In this document: one piece after another, positions 6,639 through 14,896 of the stretch
How positions within the stretch are numbered: position 1 is the stretch's first letter
Layout: every line of letters starts with the position of its first letter
From: Acidobacteriota bacterium
GTDB lineage: Bacteria; Acidobacteriota; Terriglobia; UBA7540
DNA: 17,846 nucleotides
Assembly (NCBI GenBank): GCA_021784615.1
Contig: JAJYHU010000031.1
Coordinates: 1 to 17,846, forward strand
Direction of reading: 5' to 3'
Program-made: the position numbers and the translations under genes
The notes under the pieces: generated by a model
Database searches by the model: none
The model's input: the letters and a program-made list of their open reading frames with translations, nothing else
What the model was told of the DNA's origin: nothing

Positions 6639-7922
6639 CTACCCTTCTTCGTGAAGCCGAAACCTCGTTGCAAGCTCATAAGCCAGCCAGACAAACACAG
6701 GCAAGTACTCTAAAATCAACATGATAGTTGAGTTCTTGTATAACCCTCCGGCGGCGTAGGAAATGACGGGAGAATAACCCAAGACACAGGTTACGGTAAT
6801 CAGAAGCAGCGGCAGGCTGGGAACAAAACACAAGAACGGAACAATCCAGGTGAAATACCAGGGGAAGGCGTTCGGTGATAAAAAGAGCAGCCCCGCCAGA
6901 GTGACGAGCCCCGCATGGAAAGGCTCCAAGCGCGCTTTGAGAACGTAAAAAACCAGCCCCAGCAGGAACACGCCAGCCACTAGCTCGGCTTGCGGCTTGG
7001 AATTCCCTGCCAGGCGGAGCAGCCGGAACAGACTGTCGTTGTTTTCCCATCCCGCCGCAAAATCCGAAAGCCCCCGGAACAGATGCTCCCGCGCCCGCAG
7101 AAACGGCACGTAGCCGAGTAGCGCCAGCCCGCCAAAAATGCCGGCGTAAGACCAGCGGGAACGCTTCAGAAACGCGGGCAAAAGGAAGAGCGGGAACAGC
7201 TTGGACAGGAACGATAGGGACAGAAAGGCGATTGACAGAGGGCCGCGACGCTTTATAATGAAGATGATTGATGCCAGAAGCAGCACGAGGGCCAGCGAGT
7301 CATTGTGCCCGGACTCGGCAAAGGAAATAAGGACTGCCGGATTCCAGGCATAAACGAGAACTTGCTGGAGAGGCTGCCGGGTTGCGGCCAGAAGGAACAG
7401 GATAAGCGCAACGATTGCCAGGTCCAAAGCGGTGAACAATCGCTTATATCCAGCGATGGTTCCAACTGAAGCATAGGCCGCCTCCGTAAGCGGCGGATAA
7501 AGGGTTGGAATGGTCCTTCCGGTTTTGATCGGGTGATTGGCGTTTTCAGCCCAACGGAGCCCTGGCATTGCAGGATAAACCCTGTAGGGATTGATTCCAG
7601 CGCGCACAATGCGCCCTTCCCACTGGTAGCGGTATACGTCGTTTGAAAGAGTAGGGCTGAGCGATAAAAAGAAAAGCCTGAAAACAACCGACGCGCCAAG
7701 AATGACGAGGAGGCCCGCCGGACCGCACTTGTACCTTTGAACAACATAAACAGCCGCGAGGTATAAGGTTCCGGCCAGCAGCATCAGGGCGATGAACTCC
7801 GGCACGTAGTTTTCAAGGGGCTGGTGGCGGACGATGAATTTGAAGATGGCCCCCATCGCCAAGGCGATCAGCAAAAGGGCGGAAGCGGCCACCGGACTGG
7901 GCAAGGATGGAGTTTTTTGCAT
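6639..7922 (-). CDS. GT-C fold membrane glycosyltransferase (DUF2029/GT87-like)
   Basis: This 427-residue protein has about ten or more hydrophobic helices. The first external loop carries SNDVYRYQWEGRIVRAGINP (93-112), with D95 as the likely catalytic acidic residue, followed by LYPPLTEAAY (141-150). This arrangement is typical of GT-C glycosyltransferases that use a polyprenyl-phosphate sugar, in the mannosyltransferase/DUF2029 group. A later FAESGHNDSLAL segment fits the same group. The sugar and acceptor cannot be told from sequence. The gene converges with mqnE (36 bases between stops) and diverges from the GT2 synthase, with 86 bases between the starts, so the two glycosyltransferases may share a control region. 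Upstream of the ATG there is only a weak TAAAG. Confidence 0.82.
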   Translation of the reverse strand: MQKTPSLPSPVAASALLLIALAMGAIFKFIVRHQPLENYVPEFIALMLLAGTLYLAAVYVVQRYKCGPAGLLVILGASVVFRLFFLSLSPTLSNDVYRYQWEGRIVRAGINPYRVYPAMPGLRWAENANHPIKTGRTIPTLYPPLTEAAYASVGTIAGYKRLFTALDLAIVALILFLLAATRQPLQQVLVYAWNPAVLISFAESGHNDSLALVLLLASIIFIIKRRGPLSIAFLSLSFLSKLFPLFLLPAFLKRSRWSYAGIFGGLALLGYVPFLRAREHLFRGLSDFAAGWENNDSLFRLLRLAGNSKPQAELVAGVFLLGLVFYVLKARLEPFHAGLVTLAGLLFLSPNAFPWYFTWIVPFLCFVPSLPLLLITVTCVLGYSPVISYAAGGLYKNSTIMLILEYLPVFVWLAYELATRFRLHEEG

Positions 7923-8008
7923 CTTTAGGTAGGGCGACTTAGCGCGCCGTGCGATGAAGCGATTCCCTTTTCGAGCCAGCTTCCGTTAAGAGATGGTTTT
8001 GAGGTTCT

Positions 8009-9637
8009 ATGATTCACTTTCTGCTGGGCATGCTGTTGGTTCCAACGAACCCCATTGCCCATTATGTATACTTGATCTTTCATAAAGATCCCTTCCGGGG
8101 CATCTACCAGCCGAACGCGTTCGATCTCTCGATCGAGATTCCTTACTTCGCGATTCTCGTAATCCTGTCCGCCTACGGAATCCACCGCTATTGTCTCACT
8201 TATCTCTACCTGAAAAACCGCCACAAGGCGCCGAAACCAAAAAATTCTTTCGAGCAACTGCCCCGTATCACGGTGCAGTTGCCCATCTACAATGAGCGCT
8301 ACGTTGTTGAACGGCTCATCGAAGCCGCGATCCGCCTGGATTATCCCCGAAACCTGCTGGAAATCCAGGTCCTCGACGATTCGACCGATGACACCCACAT
8401 GCTCTGCTCGCGACTGGTGGACGAGTACGCAAGCGCAGGCTATCCCGTCAAATATTACCATCGCGAGAACCGCGAGGGCTTCAAGGCCGGCGCGCTGGCC
8501 GAAGGCTTGAAACAGGCGACGGGTGAACTGGTCGCCATTTTTGACGCTGATTTCGTTCCGCCGCCCCCCATTCTAATGCAGATGGTCCACTACTTCACGG
8601 ATCCGCAGGTGGGGATGGTCCAGGGGCGCTGGACGTGGATCAACCGCGATTATTCGATGCTGACGGAAGTCGAATCCATCATGCTGGACGGCCACTTTGT
8701 GGTGGAGCACGGCGGCAGGAGCTTCTCCGGGCGTTTCTTCAACTTCAACGGCACCGCAGGCATGTGGCGGCGCGCCGCAATCGAAGACGCCGGCGGCTGG
8801 GAGCATGACACCTTGACCGAAGACACCGACCTGAGTTACCGGGCGCAACTGAAGGGATGGAAATTCATTTACGACCCGGACGCCGTGTGCCCCTCCGAAC
8901 TGCCCGTGGAGATGAACAGCTTCAAGACCCAGCAGGCGCGCTGGGCCAAGGGCCTGATTCAAGTCGCCAAGAAAATGCTTCCCGTCATCTGGCAGAGCGA
9001 CGAACCGCTCTATATCAAAATGGAAGCCACGTTTCACCTGACTTCCAACATTGCTTATCCGCTGATGATCCTCTTCTCCTTGATTCTTTTGCCGGCCATC
9101 ATCGTTCGTTTCTATCAGGGCTGGTTCCAGATGCTCTACCTTGACCTCCCTTTATTTATCGCTTCCACCTGCACGGTGTCGGGCTTCTACGTCGTATCGC
9201 AGCGAGTGCTTTATCCCCACGGCTGGTGGAAACGGCTGATGTATCTGCCCTTCCTCATGGCCATCGGCATCGGGCTTGCGGTCACAAATGGCAAAGCCGT
9301 AATCGAGGCGCTGTTGGGCATCCAATCCTCCTTCGTTCGCACGCCCAAATATCGCGTGGAACGGGATGAAGAAGGTTGGGAAAAGAAAGAATATGTTCGA
9401 CGCCGGACGGGCTGGATTCCGGCCGTCGAACTGGCGCTGGCAGGCTACTTCGCCTACACCACCGCTTATTCGCTCTCCGTCCAGAACTATCTTGTGGCGC
9501 CGTTCCTGCTACTGTTCCTGGTCGGTTACAGCTACATGGGAACGATGTCGCTCCTGCAAACTCCTCTGCGGCGCCTTTGGTTCAATCTGCCCGCCTTCAT
9601 CCGGGTTCGCGCCAGCAGAGTGTCACCCGCCACCTAA
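8009..9637 (+). CDS. Processive GT2 glycosyltransferase, cellulose/mannan-synthase-like
   Basis: The 542-residue enzyme has a membrane segment near residues 43-65, a cytoplasmic GT2 domain, and four or five C-terminal membrane helices from about residue 345. The processive GT2 signature is complete: DDSTDDT (D123, D124), DAD (179-181), TED (270-272) and QQARW (308-312). Such enzymes polymerise a beta-linked polysaccharide from a nucleotide sugar and extrude it through their own helices. The length and layout resemble the CslA/CslC-like glucomannan or glucan synthases rather than BcsA, since no PilZ domain follows the membrane region. GAGG at 8001-8004 sits four bases before the ATG. The product cannot be assigned; the divergent GT-C gene suggests a surface glycan locus. 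Confidence 0.9.
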   Translation: MIHFLLGMLLVPTNPIAHYVYLIFHKDPFRGIYQPNAFDLSIEIPYFAILVILSAYGIHRYCLTYLYLKNRHKAPKPKNSFEQLPRITVQLPIYNERYVVERLIEAAIRLDYPRNLLEIQVLDDSTDDTHMLCSRLVDEYASAGYPVKYYHRENREGFKAGALAEGLKQATGELVAIFDADFVPPPPILMQMVHYFTDPQVGMVQGRWTWINRDYSMLTEVESIMLDGHFVVEHGGRSFSGRFFNFNGTAGMWRRAAIEDAGGWEHDTLTEDTDLSYRAQLKGWKFIYDPDAVCPSELPVEMNSFKTQQARWAKGLIQVAKKMLPVIWQSDEPLYIKMEATFHLTSNIAYPLMILFSLILLPAIIVRFYQGWFQMLYLDLPLFIASTCTVSGFYVVSQRVLYPHGWWKRLMYLPFLMAIGIGLAVTNGKAVIEALLGIQSSFVRTPKYRVERDEEGWEKKEYVRRRTGWIPAVELALAGYFAYTTAYSLSVQNYLVAPFLLLFLVGYSYMGTMSLLQTPLRRLWFNLPAFIRVRASRVSPAT

Positions 9638-9827
9638 GCAGGAATGTCGCCCGCGGTCAGATGGCATTCGCAATCGGCGTTCCCATCCGGGCCGCCTGCT
9701 CATCTTCCCTTGCCTGCGTCCTTTCCTTCAGCGAATGATGTTTGTGCATTGCGGCATGGAGCGCTTTCTCATACCATAGTCATCGTCCATCCATTGATCG
9801 GGAAATCCGAGGATTTTGGAAAAACTC

Positions 9828-10586
9828 ATGAGCGAAAAGAAACTCAATGGCAAAGTAGCCGTGATCACAGGAGCCAGCCAGGGTTTGGGCAAATCGATGG
9901 CGTTGGCGCTGGGCGGGGCGGGCGCGAGCATCGCACTGGTTTCACGCAGATTCGAGCAATTGCAGGAAGTGGAAAAAGAGATCAAGAGCACGGGCGGTGA
10001 AGCCCGCGTCTTCCAGACGGACGTTTCAAAAGAGGATCAGGTGCGCAATCTCGAGCAGGATGTGCTCGGAGGGTTCGGCAAGGTTCACATTCTGATCAAC
10101 AATGTCGGCATCAATCTCCGCAAGCCTTTGGTCGATTTCACCCTGGAGGAATGGCGCCACGTGCAGGATACCAACCTGACAAGCGTTTTCCTCATGTGCC
10201 GGTCCTTCGTACCCCACATGAAAGGAAGCAGCTACGGGCGCATCATCAATATGGCCTCGATTATGAGCTGGATTTCGCTGCCTGGGCGCTCGGCCTATTC
10301 CGCAAGCAAGGCGGCGCTGCTAGGCCTGACGCGGGCCTTGGCGCTTGAACTCGCCCCGGACGGCATCACGGTGAACGGCATCAGCCCCGGCCCCTTCGCC
10401 ACCGAGATGAACGCTCCGATGCTGAAGAATTTAGAGCTTAATGAACAATTCATCTCAAGAATCCCACTCGGCCGGTGGGGGCGCGCGGAAGAAATTGGCC
10501 AGCTTGCCCTCTACCTCTGCTCCGAGGACGCAGGCTTCATCACGGGCACGGACATTCTGATCGACGGCGGATGGACGGCGCAGTAG
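9828..10586 (+). CDS. Short-chain dehydrogenase/reductase (classical SDR, FabG-like)
   Basis: This 252-residue protein has all classical SDR elements: cofactor loop TGASQGLG (14-21), NNVG (91-94), catalytic Ser144, and YSASK with Tyr157 and Lys161. After these comes the conserved NGISPGPFATEM, and the C-terminus ends in IDGGWTAQ. The basic SRR after the second strand favours NADP(H). Members reduce or oxidise alcohol/ketone groups on varied substrates (3-oxoacyl-ACP, gluconate, sugars), and the substrate is not evident here. TTG 9816 is in frame, but ATG 9828 is preferred because TTGGA lies seven bases upstream and MSEKKLNGK is a normal SDR beginning. It is followed after 47 bases by a cyclodeaminase-like gene in the same direction, possibly one operon. 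Confidence 0.9.
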   Translation: MSEKKLNGKVAVITGASQGLGKSMALALGGAGASIALVSRRFEQLQEVEKEIKSTGGEARVFQTDVSKEDQVRNLEQDVLGGFGKVHILINNVGINLRKPLVDFTLEEWRHVQDTNLTSVFLMCRSFVPHMKGSSYGRIINMASIMSWISLPGRSAYSASKAALLGLTRALALELAPDGITVNGISPGPFATEMNAPMLKNLELNEQFISRIPLGRWGRAEEIGQLALYLCSEDAGFITGTDILIDGGWTAQ

Positions 10587-10633
10587 ATCCACCGGACGGA
10601 GCGGTCATCAATGAAGATGAGGCAAGTCCGCCT

Positions 10634-11284
10634 ATGAAACCTTCAGTGTGGCAATCAACCTTGGAAGAGTTTCGCGACCAGGTGGCAAGCCGCCAGCCTG
10701 TCCCCGCAAGCGGGTGTGTTTCAGCGGTCACTGCGAATCTGGCGCTCAACCTTGTGGTCAAAGTGCTGGAAATCACCCAACGCAAAAAAGGGTTCGAAGG
10801 CGAGGCTGAAAAGCTTCGCGCGCTGATGAATGACGCGAAGACTCTTTCCGCAACGCTTGCCGGATATGCTGACGAGGATGTTGCGGCCTTCAACGCTTAT
10901 CTGAACAGCGCCCGGCTGCCCGAATCGGACGACGAGGAACGAGCAAAGCGCAAACAGGCAATGGCCGCAGCGCTCCAGCAAGTCATCCAGGCGCCGTTCT
11001 GCGCGGCGAGTTCGGCTGCTTTCGGCATGAGGCTGTGCTCGGATGCGGTCGCCTTGGTTCCAAAATCTCTTATTGCCGATCTTGGATCAGCGGCCGCCCT
11101 GCTGGCCGGCGCCGCCCGCGCATTAATTGTGAGCGCCGAATTTAACATCCGGCAACTGGCGGGGGATCCGGGCGATTACCGCAAGGTCAGCGCCCAACTG
11201 CAGGATTTGGAGCGTGAGGTATTGCAGAAAGAGAACTCAATGCGCAAGCAAGTAGCGTCCCTCTTGCCGCAGGAAAAGCCCTAA
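10634..11284 (+). CDS. Cyclodeaminase/cyclohydrolase-fold protein (FTCD_C/FchA-like)
   Basis: The 216-residue helical protein matches the formiminotransferase-cyclodeaminase C-terminal family: a PVPASGCVSAV loop near residues 22-32, the DEDVAAFNAYLNSARLPES segment, the 'KRKQAMAAALQQVIQAPF' helix, and a long amphipathic end. Family members (FchA) close or open the ring of methenyl/formimino-tetrahydrofolate in one-carbon metabolism. The folate-binding loop normally reads PGGGS; here it is PASGC (24-28), keeping only one glycine, so activity on folate is uncertain. ATG 10634 was chosen because the frame upstream of it runs into the SDR gene in another reading frame; GAGG at 10619-10622 lies 11 bases before it. 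Confidence 0.72.
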   Translation: MKPSVWQSTLEEFRDQVASRQPVPASGCVSAVTANLALNLVVKVLEITQRKKGFEGEAEKLRALMNDAKTLSATLAGYADEDVAAFNAYLNSARLPESDDEERAKRKQAMAAALQQVIQAPFCAASSAAFGMRLCSDAVALVPKSLIADLGSAAALLAGAARALIVSAEFNIRQLAGDPGDYRKVSAQLQDLEREVLQKENSMRKQVASLLPQEKP

Positions 11285-11323
11285 CCGTCAGTTGGCTCGC
11301 GTCGTTACCCGGCCACCCACAGC

Positions 11324-11539
11324 TCAGATCTTTTGCTTTCTCTTAAATCGGTTCGTCACAAGCTCCAGCAGGCCGTACACGGCGACGCAAACCCACAAGT
11401 CAACCACGGTTCCAAGGTCGGGACGGAAAGAGTGATGCTGCGCCGCAGTTGGAAGGTAACGCTCGATCGCGAAATAAACCAAGTTGCCAACAATGATGGC
11501 AATCAGATATTTTAACCAGCGCGCTGATCTTCTGCTCAT
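11324..11539 (-). CDS. Small two-helix membrane protein, unknown function
   Basis: From CAT at 11537-11539 this is a 71-residue protein with two hydrophobic helices (about 9-25 and 45-60), basic ends (MSRRSARWLK and NRFKRKQK) and a central loop containing HHSFRPDLGTVVDLW. The positive ends and an outside loop predict a hairpin with both termini inside. The frame stays open further upstream to 11683, but that extension looks non-coding and would run into recG. It diverges from recG. I do not recognise the family and assign no function. Confidence 0.6.
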   Translation of the reverse strand: MSRRSARWLKYLIAIIVGNLVYFAIERYLPTAAQHHSFRPDLGTVVDLWVCVAVYGLLELVTNRFKRKQKI

Positions 11540-11668
11540 ACCTATGCGAAAACCGCCATGTGCACGTGTGGGAAAACAGACTTGAGCGCGGCCGCCGGGT
11601 TGTTTAACTGCAAGCCGGGAACAACGTCCGCTTCTCCCTACTCGTTGTAATATGAACACTGGACGCCG

Positions 11669-13807
11669 ATGCCGCCATACCAATTGCAGCTGACAACGGA
11701 AGTCAAGTATCTAAAAGGTGTTGGCCCGGCACGAGCCGAGTTGCTGGCCTCACGCGGAATTCGCACCGTTGAAGACCTCCTTTACTATACGCCCTTCCGC
11801 TATGAGGATAGAACTCACTTGACTGCTATTAGCAATCTGATACCGGGCCAGATGGCCACCATTTTGGCCAAAGTTCTCACCTGCGGTTTAATAAGGACGC
11901 GCCGGGGCTTGTCCATTTATGAGGTGGCGGCTACAGATGCGAGCGGTGCCGCCCGCCCGCGGATGATCCGCTGCAAATGGTTTAACGGAGGGTACATCGA
12001 GAGAAACAAGGTTTTTTGCGCGGGTCAGCAAATTTTCTTTTATGGCAAGGCAGAGCAGGACCCCTACGGCACGGGAAACCTGCAAATGATCCAGCCGCAA
12101 TTTGAGATTGTTCCCGAAAACAACGAGGGAGAAAAAGAATCGTTAGAGGTCGGCCGCCTCGTCCCGATCTACGAATCGATAGGCCGGATCGGGCCCCGCG
12201 TCCTGAGACGTCTGCTGCGTTCAGCCCTGGAATCACTGGGCGGCCGGATTCCTGACACCTTGCCGCCGTCGGTAAGAATCAAGAACCGGCTGGTGGACCG
12301 CGCGACAGCTTTCCATCTGAGCCATTTCCCAGACGGCGAACAGCCCATCGAGAATCTTTCGCGCTTTCGAACGCCTGCGCAAATTCGGCTGATTTTCGAA
12401 GAATTCTTTAACGTCAGCGCCGGCTTGGCCTTAAAGCGCCACAAGGCCAAAACGGTTCCCGGGATCGAGTTCCGGGTAACGGAAGAGGTGCGCCGCAACA
12501 TCAAAACCATCCTTCCTTTTCATCCCACAAAGGCGCAAAAACGCGTGTTGAAAGAGATTGTGGACGACATGCGCTCACCCCATCCCATGAACCGTCTGTT
12601 GCAGGGTGACGTAGGCTCCGGCAAAACCATCGTGGCGGTTCAGGCCGCCCTGCTGGCCATGGCAAATGGATACCAGGCGGCCCTTATGGCCCCCACGGAA
12701 ATCCTGGCCACACAGCATTACCTTTCCGTTCGCCAGTTGCTTGAACCCCTGCCCTATACTGCCGATTTGCTGATCAGCGGACGCAAGGCGGGTGACAAGA
12801 AGAGCCTGAAGACGCGCATCGCGCGCGGGGAAACCTCCCTGGTGGTGGGAACCCATGCCTTGATTGAATCGGACGTGGAATTCGCAAAGCTGGGGCTTGT
12901 TGTCGTCGATGAGCAGCACCGCTTCGGCGTCCTGCAGCGGTATCAGCTGATCCGCAAGGGGCCGCAGCCGGATGTCCTGGTGATGACTGCCACGCCTATT
13001 CCCCGCACGCTGGCGCTGACGCTTTATGGGGATCTCGACTTCTCCGTGATCGATGAGCTTCCGCCCAACCGCTCGCCGATCACGACGCACTTGGTCGAGG
13101 AATCCGCCCGCAGCCAGGCCTTCGAATTTGTTCGCGGCAAGGTCCGGACGGGCCAGCAGGCGTACGTGGTCTACCCCATCATTGAAGAATCCAGCAAGCT
13201 CGACCTGCGGCCCGCCGTCAAAATGTTTGAGCATCTCTCGATTAACGTCTTCCCGGAATTCAAGGTGGGCCTGCTGCACGGGCGGCTCACCAGTAGTGAA
13301 AAAGAGGACGTCATGCGCCGCTTTAAGCAGGGGGAGATTCAGATCCTGGTTTCAACCACCGTGGTTGAAGTGGGAGTGGATGTGCCGAACGCCACCCTCA
13401 TGCTGATCGAGCACGCTGAACGCTTCGGCTTGGCGCAACTCCATCAGTTACGGGGACGCATCGGGCGCGGAAGCAAAAAATCCCATTGTTTGTTGTTCGC
13501 CGCAGACCCGCGCAGCCCTGAATCCGACGAGCGGCTCCGCACCATGACGGAAACCACGGATGGGTTCAAGATTTCGGAAATCGATCTAAAGCTTCGCGGC
13601 CCGGGGGAATTTTTCGGAACCCGGCAATGGGGCATTCCCGCCTTTCGAATCGCCAACGTGCTGAGAGATCAGGAAATTCTGGAATGGGCCAAAGGCGAGG
13701 CCGCCGACTTTGCCGAGCACCCGCCCTCCCCCAACGAATTCCAGGCCTACGTGAAATTCCTGCGCCAGAACTGGTCCAGGCGTTACGGCCTTGCCGGCGT
13801 CGCTTAA
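11669..13807 (+). CDS. recG: ATP-dependent DNA helicase RecG
   Basis: RecG remodels stalled replication forks and Holliday junctions. The 712-residue length is normal. The N-terminal third carries the helix-hairpin-helix-like KYLKGVGPARAELLASRGI (11-29) and 'LLYYTPFRYEDRT', leading into the OB-fold wedge domain. The helicase core has Walker A GDVGSGKT (313-320), DEQHRFG (414-420, the RecG version of DEAH), TATPIPRT (about 440-447), then STTVVEVGVDVPNATLM and QLRGRIGRG (motif VI). The C-terminal FFGTRQWGIP segment is the TRG region that drives branch migration. The start ATG has GGA five bases upstream. It is followed closely by rsmD. Confidence 0.97.
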   Translation: MPPYQLQLTTEVKYLKGVGPARAELLASRGIRTVEDLLYYTPFRYEDRTHLTAISNLIPGQMATILAKVLTCGLIRTRRGLSIYEVAATDASGAARPRMIRCKWFNGGYIERNKVFCAGQQIFFYGKAEQDPYGTGNLQMIQPQFEIVPENNEGEKESLEVGRLVPIYESIGRIGPRVLRRLLRSALESLGGRIPDTLPPSVRIKNRLVDRATAFHLSHFPDGEQPIENLSRFRTPAQIRLIFEEFFNVSAGLALKRHKAKTVPGIEFRVTEEVRRNIKTILPFHPTKAQKRVLKEIVDDMRSPHPMNRLLQGDVGSGKTIVAVQAALLAMANGYQAALMAPTEILATQHYLSVRQLLEPLPYTADLLISGRKAGDKKSLKTRIARGETSLVVGTHALIESDVEFAKLGLVVVDEQHRFGVLQRYQLIRKGPQPDVLVMTATPIPRTLALTLYGDLDFSVIDELPPNRSPITTHLVEESARSQAFEFVRGKVRTGQQAYVVYPIIEESSKLDLRPAVKMFEHLSINVFPEFKVGLLHGRLTSSEKEDVMRRFKQGEIQILVSTTVVEVGVDVPNATLMLIEHAERFGLAQLHQLRGRIGRGSKKSHCLLFAADPRSPESDERLRTMTETTDGFKISEIDLKLRGPGEFFGTRQWGIPAFRIANVLRDQEILEWAKGEAADFAEHPPSPNEFQAYVKFLRQNWSRRYGLAGVA

Positions 13808-13811
13808 AGGT

Positions 13812-13836
13812 GCGGCCCGGCGCCGCTTTGTGCTTT
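13812..13836 (+). terminator. Weak hairpin after recG
   Basis: GCGGC (13812-13816) can pair with GCCGC (13822-13826) across a five-base loop, followed by TTTGTGCTTT. The stem is short and the T-tract interrupted, so it may only attenuate transcription into rsmD. Confidence 0.25.
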
Positions 13837-13853
13837 AATAGTTGTTCGGACAT

Positions 13854-14408
13854 ATGCGAATTATTGCGGGCACACAACGCGGACATAAGCTCGACACGCT
13901 CAAGGGCTCGAAGCTCCGCCCCACCTCGGAGCAGATGAGGGAGACGCTCTTTGATGTTCTCGGCCCAAGCGTGCGGGGCGCCACCTTTATGGATGCTTAC
14001 GCAGGCTCCGGCGCGATCGGGCTGGAAGCCTTGAGCCGCGGTGCCGGCGAGGTGGTTTTTGTCGAGCATCATCGCGCGGCAAGCAAGATGATTCGCAAAA
14101 ATCTCGATGCCCTCAAAATTCAGGGCAGCTTCCGGCTGATGACCTCCAAGGTCCTGACGGCTTTTGAAAAGCTGGAAGATGAAGGCGCCAGCTTCGATTT
14201 CGTGTTTCTGGACCCACCTTATGACGAAATCAGCGAATACCATCACGGCCTGCGCCAATTGGGCCGTTCAAGCCTGATCCGGCCAAGTTCGCTGGTCATT
14301 GCAGAACACTCACGCCATCAAATCCTGGAGGAGCGCTACGCGCAACTCGCTCGCGTTCGCACCATTCGCCACGGCGACGTGATACTCACTTTCTATCAGC
14401 TGGCATGA
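13854..14408 (+). CDS. rsmD: 16S rRNA (guanine-966-N2)-methyltransferase RsmD
   Basis: RsmD methylates G966 of 16S rRNA in the assembled small subunit. The 184-residue product begins MRIIAGTQRGHKL, the usual RsmD opening, with RPTSEQMRETLFDVL next. SAM motif I is FMDAYAGSGAIGLEALSRGA (D47), and the catalytic motif is FLDPPY (D120-Y123). An in-frame TTG at 13842 would add four residues, but ATG 13854 matches the family start. A coaD gene often follows rsmD in bacteria; here a tRNA follows instead. Confidence 0.95.
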   Translation: MRIIAGTQRGHKLDTLKGSKLRPTSEQMRETLFDVLGPSVRGATFMDAYAGSGAIGLEALSRGAGEVVFVEHHRAASKMIRKNLDALKIQGSFRLMTSKVLTAFEKLEDEGASFDFVFLDPPYDEISEYHHGLRQLGRSSLIRPSSLVIAEHSRHQILEERYAQLARVRTIRHGDVILTFYQLA

Positions 14409-14471
14409 TTGTTTTTTCCGCCAACCTGCGGCGTGTTCAGATACGGACTTCTTTTTGAGGTCGCAGACTTG

Positions 14472-14533
14472 TGAGGTTTCTTGACCGCGCAGGCTTGAAT
14501 CGCCTAAACTTGCTAAAGGCCCTGGAAACCTCA
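14472..14533. repeat. Nine-base inverted repeat upstream of tRNA-Met
   Basis: TGAGGTTTC (14472-14480) and GAAACCTCA (14525-14533) are perfect inverted copies 44 bases apart, between rsmD and the tRNA. There is no T-tract after the second arm, so it is not a standard terminator. It could be a regulatory site, a processing hairpin in a readthrough transcript, or chance. Confidence 0.35.
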
Positions 14534-14558
14534 GTAAGCGCAAAGGTTTCAATAGGGT

Positions 14559-14633
14559 GGCGGGGTAGCTCAGTGGTAGAGCGAGGGTCTCATAATCCCT
14601 AGGTCGGGAGTTCGATCCTCCCCCCCGCTACCA
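14559..14633 (+). tRNA. tRNA-Met (anticodon CAT), CCA encoded
   Basis: The 75 bases fold as a full cloverleaf: acceptor GGCGGGG/CCCCGCT with a G1-U72 wobble, TA at positions 8-9, D stem GCTC/GAGC with a seven-base loop, anticodon loop CTCATAA (anticodon 14591-14593), T stem GGGAG/CTCCC with TTCGATC loop, then ACCA. The anticodon stem AGGGT/TCCCT has four pairs and a T31-T39 mismatch. It lacks the three G-C pairs (29-31/39-41) of initiator tRNA, so it is the elongator, or possibly the CAT tRNA-Ile that needs lysidine. The acceptor and the GCTACCA end resemble elongator Met tRNAs. Confidence 0.95.
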
Positions 14634-14646
14634 GATTTCAAAAGAC

Positions 14647-14766
14647 TTATTCATCGTTTCCGAAAACCACCAAAAACATGGCGCCGGTCACGGTGTCAAT
14701 TTGAAGCTTGATTTCCGAATTTGCCAGCGGCTCAAGGACGTTTGGAAGAGCTTGGATCCTTAAAGC
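14647..14766 (-). pseudogene. Short coding-like remnant downstream of tRNA-Met
   Basis: On the minus strand a 39-codon frame, closed by TGA upstream and TAA at 14647-14649, translates to a natural-looking sequence including ALPNVLEPLANSEIKLQID and then TVTGAMFLVVFGNDE. It has no ordinary start codon; the only Met is ten residues from the end. Immediately upstream another frame reads GQPSEEFHSYPGALVFEMSFKD, also protein-like, which suggests a gene end broken by a frameshift. I do not recognise the protein. Confidence 0.35.
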
Positions 14767-14824
14767 TCATCTCGAACACCAACGCTCCTGGATACGAATG
14801 GAACTCTTCAGATGGTTGGCCTGC

Positions 14825-14852
14825 TCCCCGCGCGAAGCCGCGCGGGGATTTT
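14825..14852 (+). terminator. Rho-independent terminator downstream of tRNA-Met
   Basis: TCCCCGCGCG (14825-14834), loop AAGC, and CGCGCGGGGA (14839-14848) form a perfect ten-pair GC-rich hairpin followed by TTTTCT. The T-tract lies on the + side, so it serves transcripts from the tRNA direction and prevents reading antisense into the large minus-strand gene. Confidence 0.7.
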
Positions 14853-14896
14853 CTCTGCGTCCGCAACATTCCAAATCGTAATTGCCGCCGCGGGTC

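Noticed and set aside
7925..8461. Minus-strand open frame of 178 codons covering the start of the GT2 gene
   Set aside because: It is antisense to the conserved GT2 coding region and its translation has no natural family features.
13566..14258. Minus-strand open frame of 230 codons across recG end and rsmD
   Set aside because: It mirrors two firmly identified genes; composition is that of an antisense shadow.
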